Positions 9,451 to 18,233 of a DNA stretch of 64,000 bases are shown here, piece after piece. Source of the DNA: CAVXTF01 sp963701375. GTDB lineage: Bacteria; Actinomycetota; Acidimicrobiia; Acidimicrobiales; CAVXTF01. The first letter of the stretch is position 1. Each line of letters starts with the position of its first letter. The stretch covers positions 1,426,001-1,490,000 of the forward strand of contig CAVOZT010000004.1 in NCBI GenBank assembly GCA_963701375.1, in the 5' to 3' direction. The translations under genes and the position numbers were made by a program. Under the pieces are notes generated by a model. It saw nothing but the letters and a program-made list of their open reading frames with translations. It made no database searches and had not been told where the DNA came from.

Positions 9451-9547
9451 TGCGGCCGATGGTAGTCATGCCGTGCGCGCAGCCGCGTCCCGGTTCTACG
9501 GGCATCGTCCGCATCCAAGTAGCTCCGACAGCACTATTCGAAGATCC

Positions 9548-9705
9548 GTCGTTGACGTAGGCTCCTCGCTGCGGCGCGGGGAACCCGGTGTGAATCCGGG
9601 GCTGTCCCGCAACTGTGATCGGGGAGCGACCTCCGAAGATGGCCACGGCCCGAAGGGGTTGGAAGGCCGGAGGGAGCTGCGATCCGAGAGCCAGGAGACC
9701 CGTCC
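9548..9705 (+). promoter_or_regulatory. Cobalamin (adenosylcobalamin) riboswitch
   Basis: The classical core is visible: gaacccggtgtgaatccggg (9581-9600), then gctgtcccgcaactgtga (9601-9618), and the B12 box gagagccaggagacccgtc near 9687-9705, with GC-rich stem segments between. It lies 46 bases before the cobU ATG on the plus strand, so bound cobalamin should turn down the cobU-cobS-cbiB-cobQ-cobN-chlID operon. A small hairpin formed by gccc-ttc-gggg (about 9710-9720) lies between the aptamer and the start and could be part of the expression platform. No second copy is seen facing the minus-strand operon. Confidence 0.95.
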
Positions 9706-9750
9706 GCACGCCCTTCGGGGCGCATCGACGACGCGAGGACGTGAGGGCGT

Positions 9751-10317
9751 ATGGCCCTGGGAACAGTGCTGGTGCTCGGAGGAGCCCGATCGGGGAAGTC
9801 CGAGCTTGGCGAGATACTGGCTGCCCGTGCGGCGGCTCGCGGGCCTCGTGCAGCGGGATCGGTCACCTACGTTGCGACCGCCGCCGAGATTCCCGGGGAC
9901 GGAGTCTGGGCGGAACGCATTGCCGCCCACCGGAGTCGGCGCCCTCCGGATTGGCAGACAGTGGAGACGGCCGGGCGCCCCGACCTCGACGCGGTGCTCG
10001 ACAGACTGACCGGCACCGTTCTCGTCGACTCGTTGGGTACGTGGGTCGCCTCCGCCCCCGGCATGTCGGTCGACCCCGGCGCGCTCGTATCTGTGATCAG
10101 GGCCCGAGCCGATCGCGGCGAGGTCACGGTCATCGTGTCCGAGGAGGTCGGCCTGGGCGTGCATCCTTCGAGCGAATCCGGGATGCGGTTTCGCGATGCG
10201 CTCGGAGACGTGAACCGAGCAGTCGCCGCGGCGGCCGACCTGGCCCTGCTCGTTGTAGCGGGGCGCGTGGTGGAGCTGGCCGACCCGCATCCCCTCGAGC
10301 GGTGGCTGGATGCGTAG
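9751..10317 (+). CDS. cobU: Adenosylcobinamide kinase / adenosylcobinamide-phosphate guanylyltransferase
   Basis: 188 residues. The P-loop is LGGARSGKS at about 9-17, followed by VTYVATA, the AHRSRRPPDWQTVE segment and EEVGLGVHP(S)SE, all CobU hallmarks. It phosphorylates adenosylcobinamide and transfers GMP in nucleotide-loop assembly. It is the first gene after the cobalamin riboswitch, with a purine-rich gaggacgtgaggg just before the ATG. The stop overlaps the cobS ATG by 8 bases. Confidence 0.94.
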   Translation: MALGTVLVLGGARSGKSELGEILAARAAARGPRAAGSVTYVATAAEIPGDGVWAERIAAHRSRRPPDWQTVETAGRPDLDAVLDRLTGTVLVDSLGTWVASAPGMSVDPGALVSVIRARADRGEVTVIVSEEVGLGVHPSSESGMRFRDALGDVNRAVAAAADLALLVVAGRVVELADPHPLERWLDA

Positions 10318-11035
10318 CGCCCTCGCCTTCCTTACCCCTCTCGGGGGGCGAGAGCTCCCAGTTCCAGGGCTCTCGGCTGGTTCCCGGTCGTCGGTGCCGC
10401 AATCGGGGCGTTGCTCGGGCTCGCCTGGTGGGGATCGGAGAAGGGTTGGCCCGTCGGGGTGGCAGCCGCGATAGTCGTGGCCGGCGACCTGGCGCTCACA
10501 GGCATGCTTCATCTGGACGGGCTCATGGACAGCGCCGACGGCCTGTTGCCCCATCTGGAGCGCGAACGTCGTCTCGAGGTGATGCGGGACCCTTCGGTCG
10601 GAGCATTCGGGATGGCTGTAGGAGGTGCGGTCCTGCTGCTCCGTTGGTCGGCGCTCTCTGCGATTCGTCCTTCCGTGCTCCTCCTGGTCGGGATCTGGGC
10701 GGTCTCGCGCTGCCGCGATGGCCGTCGCCGCAACGACGATGCCCTACGCGCGCCAAGGTCATGGAGGAGGGATCGCAACCGCCTTCCTGTCGGGCACGTC
10801 CGCGGCCATATCTGCAGCAACGGCTGGGATCGTCGGGCTCGCGGCCGGGCTGGCTTGCCTCATCGCTTGGCGCCCGGGACCCGGCGCAGTGGTGCTCGGT
10901 TCCGAGTTGTTCGCGGCCATTGTCGTCCTCTGGTTCGCCAGACGCCGCATCGGGGGCTTCACAGGTGATGTCCTCGGCGCGATGGGAATCATCGCTGAGA
11001 CGGTTGCGCTCGTCGTGGCGGCGGCAAGGTGGTGA
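10310..11035 (+). CDS. cobS: Adenosylcobinamide-GDP ribazoletransferase (cobalamin synthase), frameshifted twice
   Basis: An integral membrane enzyme that joins adenosylcobinamide-GDP and alpha-ribazole. The start MRSALAFLTPLGG is followed by the conserved GWFPVVGAAIGALLGL and the LTGMLHLDGLMDSADGLL signature, then hydrophobic helices to the end. Two frameshifts are needed. One is at the six-G run 10343-10348, where one extra G restores the family frame. The other is near 10713, between IWAVSRC and AMAVAATTMPYAR. The ATG at 10310 overlaps the cobU stop, and the TGA at the end overlaps a GTG of cbiB. Sequence errors are the likely cause. Confidence 0.87.
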
Positions 11036-12050
11036 AGGGTGCCATCAGCGCGCGTGCGGCGGGGGCGGCCGCAGCCGTCTTGGCCGACCTCCTCCTCGGC
11101 GAGCCACCCGCCGCCGTTCACCCGGTGGCGTGGTTCGGTTCGGGCATGGCAACCCTCGAGGGTCGGTGCTGGCGTGATTCCCGCAGAGCAGGCGCGGCAG
11201 TTCATGTGCGCCGGGTTGGCTGTCGCCCTTGCGTGCGGCGGCACTCTCGCATGGGTGACTCGCCGTCCGCGGGCGCGTGGCGTCGGTCGGTCGTCAAGGT
11301 CTTCGCGTTGGTTGGGGATCGCTATCGGCTGTGCGATGGCTGGAACGATCACAACCGCCGGACGCGCGTTGGCCGACGAGGCGTCGCTGGTCCGAGACCT
11401 CCTCGTGTCGGGAGACGCAGAGGGAGCACGGTCAAGGCTTCGCGCTGCTCGTCGGGCGGGACACGAGCGATCTGGAAGAGAAGGAAATGGTCCGTGCTGT
11501 CGTCGAGTCGGTGGCGGAGAACACCGTCGACGCCATCGTGGCCCCTGTCCTCTGGGCGGCCGTCTTCGGTGCTCCCGGAACGTTCGTTTACCGGGCGGTC
11601 AACACACTCGATTCCATGGTCGGCCACCGCAGCGAGAGGTACGCGCGATTCGGGTGGGCGAGCGCAAGAGCAGATGACTTCGCGAACTGGGTGCCTGCAA
11701 GGTTGACTGCGCTCCTGGCGATGGCCGTCCGTCCGAGAGCGTCTGCGCGCGTCTGGCGTGCGGTCATGAGCGGTGCCCGTCACCACCCTTCTCCGAACGC
11801 CGGAGTGGGAGAGGCCGCTTTTGCGGGCGCGCTCGGAATTCGGGTCGGGGGCGATTCGACCTACGAGGGACGATTCGAACACCGTCCGATCCTGGGAGAC
11901 GGTAGGCCGCCGGAAGCGATCGACATCGAACGCGCCGTCAGGTTGAGCAGGGACGTGAGCCTGCTTCTTGCCGGTGGGCTCGCATTTGCGGCTTTCGTCG
12001 CCGTCAAGGGCGGTCGTCCGTCGCCGAGCTTTCCAGAGGTGCCGGCATGA
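11029..12050 (+). CDS. cbiB: Adenosylcobinamide-phosphate synthase, CbiB/CobD family (frameshifted twice)
   Basis: A membrane protein that attaches the aminopropanol(-phosphate) arm to adenosylcobyric acid. Family markers are LADLLLGEPPAAVHPVAWFG at the start, then EMVRAVVESVAENTVDAIVA, FVYRAVNTLDSMVGHRSERY, DDFANWVPARLT and HHPSPNAGVGEAAFAGALG. The product is spread over three frames, with shifts near 11203 (before CAGLAVALACGG) and near 11432 (before ALLVGRDTSDLEEKE). The start is GTG at 11029 or 11032; the latter overlaps the cobS stop as GTGA. It ends overlapping the next gene by 4 bases. Confidence 0.86.
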
Positions 12051-14617
12051 CCGTTCGGCTGCCACCGCCCGGCGAGCACGGGGGTGACGCCGCCGCGATA
12101 GCGCGCGGTCTCGGGGTGCGGCAGGAAGACCTGCTCGATCTGTCCGTCAGCTTGAACCCCTTCGCCCCCGATCTCGGCCCGTTGTTGCACCGTGCAGTCG
12201 AGCGAGGCGTGTGCGGGTCTTACCCCGACGAGAGCTCTGCTCTTGTCGTGCTCGCTCGCGCAGTTGGGATCGTTCCCGAGCGCCTCGTCCTGACGAACGG
12301 TGGATCAGAGGCGATCGCCGTCGTGGCCGCGCTCTTAGGGCGTGGTTGGGTGCAAGATCCCGAGTTCTCGCTCTACCGCCGTGCGATCCCGGTATTGGAT
12401 CCGGAAGGTCCACTTTTCCGGTCCAACCCCCACAACCCTTCCGGCATGCTCGCCCCCGGCGACTCGAGCGCCGGTGTCTGGGACGAAGCGTTCTATCCGC
12501 TCGCAACGGGCAGATGGACGCGGGGCGACGCAGAGTCTCCTTCGCGATCGTTCGTCGTCGGGTCGCTTACCAAGCTTCTTGCTTGTCCCGGCTTGCGGGC
12601 CGGATACGTCATCTGTCCCGATCAGTCGACAGCAGACGCTGTCTCGTCTCGCAGGCCCGCTTGGGCGCTGAATGCGATCGCCGCAGATTGTCTTCCCGAC
12701 ATGCTCGACCAGGTGGATCTCTCTTCGTGGTCAGAGTCGATCGCGACGTCGCGCAGCGAGTTGACAGCGGTTCTCGAATCTCACGGTCTGTCCGTGCGAC
12801 CGTCCGATGCCAACTGGGTGTTGGTCGACGGCGAGGCGGATCTTCGTTCGCTTCTCGCACCGCACGGTGTCGTCGTTCGGGACTGTTCGAGCTTCGGATT
12901 CCGTGGCGTGTTCAGGGTGTCGGTTCCGAATGCTCGCGGCCTCGAACGTTTCGACCTGGCGCTAAGTGCCGCGCTGAATGGGCGCAAGGCTGCGACAGGC
13001 CCGGGGAGAAGGAACGGCAGAAACGGAGCAAGCAGAGCGCGAGGAACCTTGCGAGGGGCTCTTCTCGTTTGTGGAACGGGAAGCGACGTCGGTAAGAGCG
13101 CGGTGGTGACAGGACTCTGCCGCCTGATGGCGCGAAGTGGGATCTCCGTCGCTCCATTCAAAGCGCAGAACATGGCGCTCAACTCCTGGGTAACCGACGA
13201 CGGGGCGGAGATCGGGCGCGCGCAAGGCGTGCAGGCGGTGGCGGCCGGCGTGCCGTCCGAGGCGGCCATGAACCCGATACTCCTGAAACCTACGGGCGAC
13301 CGCCACAGCCAGGTGGTCGTACTCGGAGAGCCGTGGGCTCACATGGACGCTGCGCGTTACCACGAGGTCAAGACCGAGCTCGTGCCTGTCGTCAACGGAG
13401 CGCTGGCCGACCTTCGATCACGCTTCGACGTGGTCGTCTGTGAAGGCGCGGGGAGCCCTGCAGAGATCAATTTGCTCGATCACGACATTGTGAACCTGAC
13501 GCTTGCGGTCAGGGCCGGGATGCCCGCGGTAATCGTCGGCGACATCGACAGAGGCGGCGTGCTCGCCGCGCTGTACGGGACGGTCGGGTTGCTGCCGCCG
13601 GATCTGCGGCAAGCCGTACGCGGCTTCGTCATCAACAAATTCAGGGGAGACCCGGCTCTGCTCGCATCGGGACTGACCGAACTGGAAAGGCGTACAGGCT
13701 TACCGACTCTCGGTGTGCTGCCGTGGATCGAAGGTGTGGGTCTTGACGCGGAGGACTCGTTGGCTCTCGGAAGCGTCCCGGGTTTCTCGCAGGGCGACGT
13801 CGCCGCCTCGACAGAAGACGTTCTCGATGCGGTTGTCATCCGCTTCCCACGGATCTCGAACTTCACCGACGTGGACGCTCTTGCGTTGGAGCCGAGTGTC
13901 CGGGTGCGGATGATCGATCACCCACGTGCGCTCGGTGATCCCGACCTCATCGTGCTTCCGGGCACGAAGACCACGGTGGAAGACCTGGAGTGGATGCGAC
14001 GCAACGGGCTCGCAGACGCACTGGAGGCCGTAGCGAGAAGAGACGGAGGCCCCGTAGTCCTCGGGATCTGCGGCGGGTATCAGATGCTCGGGCTCACGAT
14101 CTCGGATTCCGAGGGCGTCGAGGCCCGTGTCCCCAATGCGACGGGCCTCGGCTGGCTGCCGGCGAGAACCGAATTCGGAGTCCGCAAGGTCGTGGCACGC
14201 CGTAGAGGCCGGCTACATCTAGCGGGGCTCGGACAAGGTTCCGGTGAGCCGGTCGAGGGCTACGAGATTCATCACGGCGTGACCGTTCTCGAACGTGCAG
14301 CGACGCCTTGGATCCGTCTCGACGACGGCAAGGGCCAAAGCGACGAGGGTGCAGCGGACATGGCGGCCGGGGTGTTCGGCGCGTCACTTCATGGCCTCCT
14401 CGAGAGCGACGCGGCACGCGTCGCTCTCTTGCGCATGGTCGCCGGTCGGCGGCGCAAGCGGTTCGCAGCCTCTGGCGTCTCGTTCGCCCGGGAGCGGCAA
14501 CGACGTATTGACCGGCTCGCCGACGCGGTCGAGGAACACCTGGACCTCGACGCGCTGTTCCGGATCGTCGAGTCGGCACGCGAGCCGCGCAGCCAACCCG
14601 AGGTGCTCGCTCCGTGA
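12047..14617 (+). CDS. cobC-cobQ: Fusion: threonine-phosphate decarboxylase-like aminotransferase + cobyric acid synthase
   Basis: One uninterrupted 856-residue frame with two enzymes. Residues about 1-315 are a PLP-dependent class I/II aminotransferase fold of the CobC/CobD type: PPPGEHGGD start, DLSVSLNPFAP, LTNGGSEA, SNPHNPSG, and the lysine in VGSLTKLLACPGLRAGY (Lys176). This group supplies the aminopropanol-phosphate arm from threonine phosphate. Residues about 335-856 are CobQ, which amidates adenosylcobyrinate diamide at four positions: P-loop GTGSDVGKS at 343-351, FKAQNMALNS, GDIDRGGVLAALYGT, the amidotransferase Cys675 in LGICGGYQMLG and YEIHHG. A basic Gly/Arg/Asn linker joins them. 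It overlaps both neighbours by 4 bases. Confidence 0.92.
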   Translation: MTVRLPPPGEHGGDAAAIARGLGVRQEDLLDLSVSLNPFAPDLGPLLHRAVERGVCGSYPDESSALVVLARAVGIVPERLVLTNGGSEAIAVVAALLGRGWVQDPEFSLYRRAIPVLDPEGPLFRSNPHNPSGMLAPGDSSAGVWDEAFYPLATGRWTRGDAESPSRSFVVGSLTKLLACPGLRAGYVICPDQSTADAVSSRRPAWALNAIAADCLPDMLDQVDLSSWSESIATSRSELTAVLESHGLSVRPSDANWVLVDGEADLRSLLAPHGVVVRDCSSFGFRGVFRVSVPNARGLERFDLALSAALNGRKAATGPGRRNGRNGASRARGTLRGALLVCGTGSDVGKSAVVTGLCRLMARSGISVAPFKAQNMALNSWVTDDGAEIGRAQGVQAVAAGVPSEAAMNPILLKPTGDRHSQVVVLGEPWAHMDAARYHEVKTELVPVVNGALADLRSRFDVVVCEGAGSPAEINLLDHDIVNLTLAVRAGMPAVIVGDIDRGGVLAALYGTVGLLPPDLRQAVRGFVINKFRGDPALLASGLTELERRTGLPTLGVLPWIEGVGLDAEDSLALGSVPGFSQGDVAASTEDVLDAVVIRFPRISNFTDVDALALEPSVRVRMIDHPRALGDPDLIVLPGTKTTVEDLEWMRRNGLADALEAVARRDGGPVVLGICGGYQMLGLTISDSEGVEARVPNATGLGWLPARTEFGVRKVVARRRGRLHLAGLGQGSGEPVEGYEIHHGVTVLERAATPWIRLDDGKGQSDEGAADMAAGVFGASLHGLLESDAARVALLRMVAGRRRKRFAASGVSFARERQRRIDRLADAVEEHLDLDALFRIVESAREPRSQPEVLAP

Positions 14618-17600
14618 TCCTCTTTCTGTCCAACGCCGACACCGAGCTTCTCGCCCTGCGGGTGGCGGTCGAACGGATGCCCGAAGGTTTCCCGCTCGTG
14701 CGGGCCGCCAACCCGTCGACTCTCCGAAGCGCGCCTTCGCTCGCCGGTGTGCGGGTCGTGATCGTGAGGTTGCTCGGAGGTTCACGTGCGTGGCCCAATC
14801 ATTTCGACAGCCTCTGCGAACGCTGCCGCGAGGACGGCATCGCGTTGCTGGCATTCGGTGGCGAATCGGTCCCCGACGCCGATATGACGGTGGCGTCGAA
14901 TGTGCCGAGCGCGACGGTCACAGAAGCGTTCGGCTACCTCGTGCAAGGAGGTGTCGCCAATCTGGAGAACCTTCTCAGGTTCGTGGCAGACACGGTGCTG
15001 CTCGAGGGCTTCGGCTTCGACCCTCCGAGCGTCGTTCCGTTGCACGGCGTGCTGATGCGGCGGCAGTCGCTCGGCGCGTTCGAAGGTAAGCGGCGTCCCG
15101 TGGTGGGGATCGTGTGTTATCGGGCTCATGTGCTCGCCGGCAACACAGAGTTCGTCTCCGACCTGTGCGATGCGCTGGCAAACCAGGACGTCAACGCCGT
15201 GGCCGTTTACACGTACTCGCTGCGCCCAGGTCCGCAGGACGCGGAGTCGGCGACGCCTGCCGTTGACCTGCTCGCGGCCGCAGGTGTGGACGCGGTCGTC
15301 ACAACCACTCTTGCTGCCGGCTCGTTGGACGAACAGAGCGAGTCATGGGACCCAGGTTCGCTCGCAGCTCTCGACGTGCCGGTGATCCAAGCGATGTGCG
15401 CGACCACGGCGCGTTCCGCGTGGGAGGGATCGAAGATGGGGCTGTCGCCCGTGGACGTGGCGATGGCGGTGGCGATACCTGAGTTCGACGGACGGATCAT
15501 CTCCGTTCCGATCTCGTTCAAAGAGACCGTGGACGCCGGCGACGAGGTCGTAGGAGCGGCTCTCACGGCATACAGAACGGTCGGGGACCGGGTGGACCGC
15601 GTCGCAGAGCTCGCGGCCCGGATGGCACGGCTCGGCTCGGTGCCCGTACGCGAGCGCAAGGTCGCGCTCGTACTCTCCGCTTACCCCACCAAGCGAAGCC
15701 GACTCGGAAACGCAGTCGGGCTCGACACGCCGGCGTCAGTGATCGTCCTGTTGAACTCTCTTCGCACTGCGGGATATCGGGTTGACCGCATTCCGGCTTC
15801 CGGGGACAAGCTGATGTCGGAGCTCGCCGACACGTTCGGTTACGACCGCGACACGCGCCCGTTCCGAGGGATCCGCGCAAAGTTGCGGGGCGCCTCACGG
15901 GGGACGCCTATCGCAGCTGGTTCGCCAGGCTTCCCGACAGCCTTCGATTCTCCGTGGAGGAACATTGGGGTCCGGCTCCCGGGACCGTGCAGACAATCGG
16001 GAACCAAGACGGAGGACCCGGAACGGACCTCGTCATTTCGGGTCTCGACCTTGGTGGCGTGTTCGTGTGCGTGCAGCCGCCACGCGGGTTCGGTGAGAAC
16101 CCGGTCGCCGTTTACCACTCACCGGACCTGCCGCCCACGCATCACTACCTCGGCTTCTACCGTTGGTTGGACGAGGTCTGGGGCGCCCTCGCAATAGTGC
16201 ACGTCGGCAAGCACGGGAATCTCGAGTGGCTGCCGGGCAAGGGAGTTGGGCTGTCGGCCGGGTGCGGCCCGGACGCCGCACTTGGCAGCATCCCGCTCGT
16301 GTACCCGTTCGTGGTGAACGATCCGGGCGAGGGGGCGCAGGCGAAACGCCGCGCTCACGCAGTCATCGTCGATCATCTGGTGCCACCACTCACCCGCGCC
16401 GACACCTACGACGATCTTGCGACTCTCGAGGGACTCCTCGACGAGCACGCTCGCGTTTCGTCTCTGGATCCGGCCAAGCTTCCCGCGATTCGACGCCAGG
16501 TCTGGGACTGCCTTGTCGCGGCTGAGATCCATCGGGATCTTGGCCTTGAAGCTGCGGGGGTCGCGAAGACGTTCGACGATCCGGCCTTCGACGATCTGTT
16601 GGTCGAAGTAGACGGCTACTTGTGTGAGCTGAAGGATGCGCAGATACGCGGCGGCTTGCACATCCTGGGTTGCGCGCCGAAAGCAGAAGCCGAGATCGAC
16701 ATGGTGCTGGCCATCACGCGACTCAGACAAGGCCCGGTGCCGTCACTTCGTCAGGCGGTGGCGGCCAAGCTTGGGATTGCGCTCGATCAAAGCAGCGCAC
16801 CAGGTCACAGGAACGCGGTCGAGAGCGTCGAGGCGAAGTGCAGACGGTTCCTCGAGAACTGCCAGAAGGCCGGCTGGATGTTCGACCCGCAGACCGCGTT
16901 GGGCGACGCCGACGAGATGTCCGACGGAGTTGCTTCCGTGCTCTCCTGGGTGTGTTCGAAGCTGGTGCCTGCGCTTCACGCGACTACGAACGAGATCTCG
17001 TCGGTCGCTCATTTCCTGGACGGAGGATTCGTCGCTCCAGGCCCGAGTGGTGCTCCGTCGCGCGGTCAAGCTCATGTGCTTCCGACCGGACGCAATTTCT
17101 ATGCGATCGACCCGAGGGCGGTGCCTTCACGTCTGGCGTGGGAGGTGGGGCGAGCACTGGCCGACCGGCTCGTTGAGCGTCACATGGCAGAAGAGGGCCG
17201 TGCGCCAAAGTCCGTAGGTCTCGTCGTATGGGGTACGTCTGCGATGCGGACGTCAGGAGACGACGTGGCTCAAGCACTCTCGTTGCTAGGAGTGAGGCCG
17301 CAGTGGTCCGAGGATTCGGGACGCGTGGAGGGCCTGGAGGTCATTTCCCCCGAGGAGCTCGGCCGGCCCCGGGTGGACGTGACCCTAAGAGTGTCCGGGT
17401 TCTTCAGAGACGCCTTCCCTCACGTGATAGCCCTCGTTGACGACGCCATCTCGCTCGTCGCGAACCTCGACGAGCCCCCCGAGATGAATCCCGTACGCGA
17501 GAGCGGAACCTCCGACCCGCGAATCTTCGGCCCGAAGCCTGGCGCCTACGGGTCGGGGATCCTCGAGCTGATCGAACAACGCAACTGGCGCTCTGACGAC

Positions 17601-18233
17601 GACCTCGCCGCGGTGTACCTGGCGTGGGGAGGCTGGTCGTACGGTCGCGGCGCGATGGGTGCACCCGCTGGTGACGCGATGCGGAGGCGGCTGGGCAACG
17701 TCGAGATCGCGGTGAAGAACCAGGACAACCGCGAGCACGACATATTCGACTCGGACGACTACCTGCAGGATCACGGTGGGATGGTCGCCGCCATTAGGTC
17801 GATCACCGGCCGTCAGCCGAAGGCATGGTTCGGGGACAGTGCGGACCCGTCGCGACCCGTCGTCCGTTCGCTCGCCGAGGAGGCCGCGCGAGTCGTGAGG
17901 ACGCGCGTGGTCAACCCGAAATGGATCGAGGCGATGAGACGGCACGGGTACAAGGGGGCATTCGAGATGGCAGCGACCGTTGACTATCTCTTCGGTTACG
18001 ACGCGACCGCCCAAGTCGTCGAAGATTGGATGTACGAGCGGGTGACGAGCGCCTACGTCGCCGACCCGGAAGTACGGAAGTTCTTCGGCGAGTCCAATCC
18101 TTGGGCGCTCAGGTCGATCGCCGACAGGCTCTTGGAAGCCGTCGCCCGAGGGATGTGGGACCCATCGGACGAGTCGCTCGAGGTTCTCCGGTCTGCTGTG
18201 CTCGAGGCAGAAGGTTGGGAGGAGGCGAGATGA
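14614..18233 (+). CDS. cobN: Cobaltochelatase large subunit CobN (frameshifted)
   Basis: About 1206 residues, the length of CobN/BchH-type chelatase subunits. The N-terminal part begins ILFLSNADTELLAL and contains VVGIVCYRAHVLAGN, PVIQAMCATTARSAWE and PISFKET. The C-terminal part contains HWGPAPGTVQTIG, THHYLGFYRWLDE, VHVGKHGNLEWLPGKGVGL, PLVYPFVVNDPGEGAQAKRR, and late blocks including NQDNREHDIFDSDDYLQDHG. It binds the corrin substrate and cobalt while the ChlI-ChlD partner hydrolyses ATP. One frameshift near 15855 separates the halves. The GTG start at 14614 overlaps the CobQ stop, and the end overlaps the ATG of the next gene. Confidence 0.92.

Noticed and set aside
9451..9750. Small open frames crossing the cobO-cobU spacer
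   Set aside because: The sequence matches the cobalamin riboswitch core, and the frames show no protein-like pattern.
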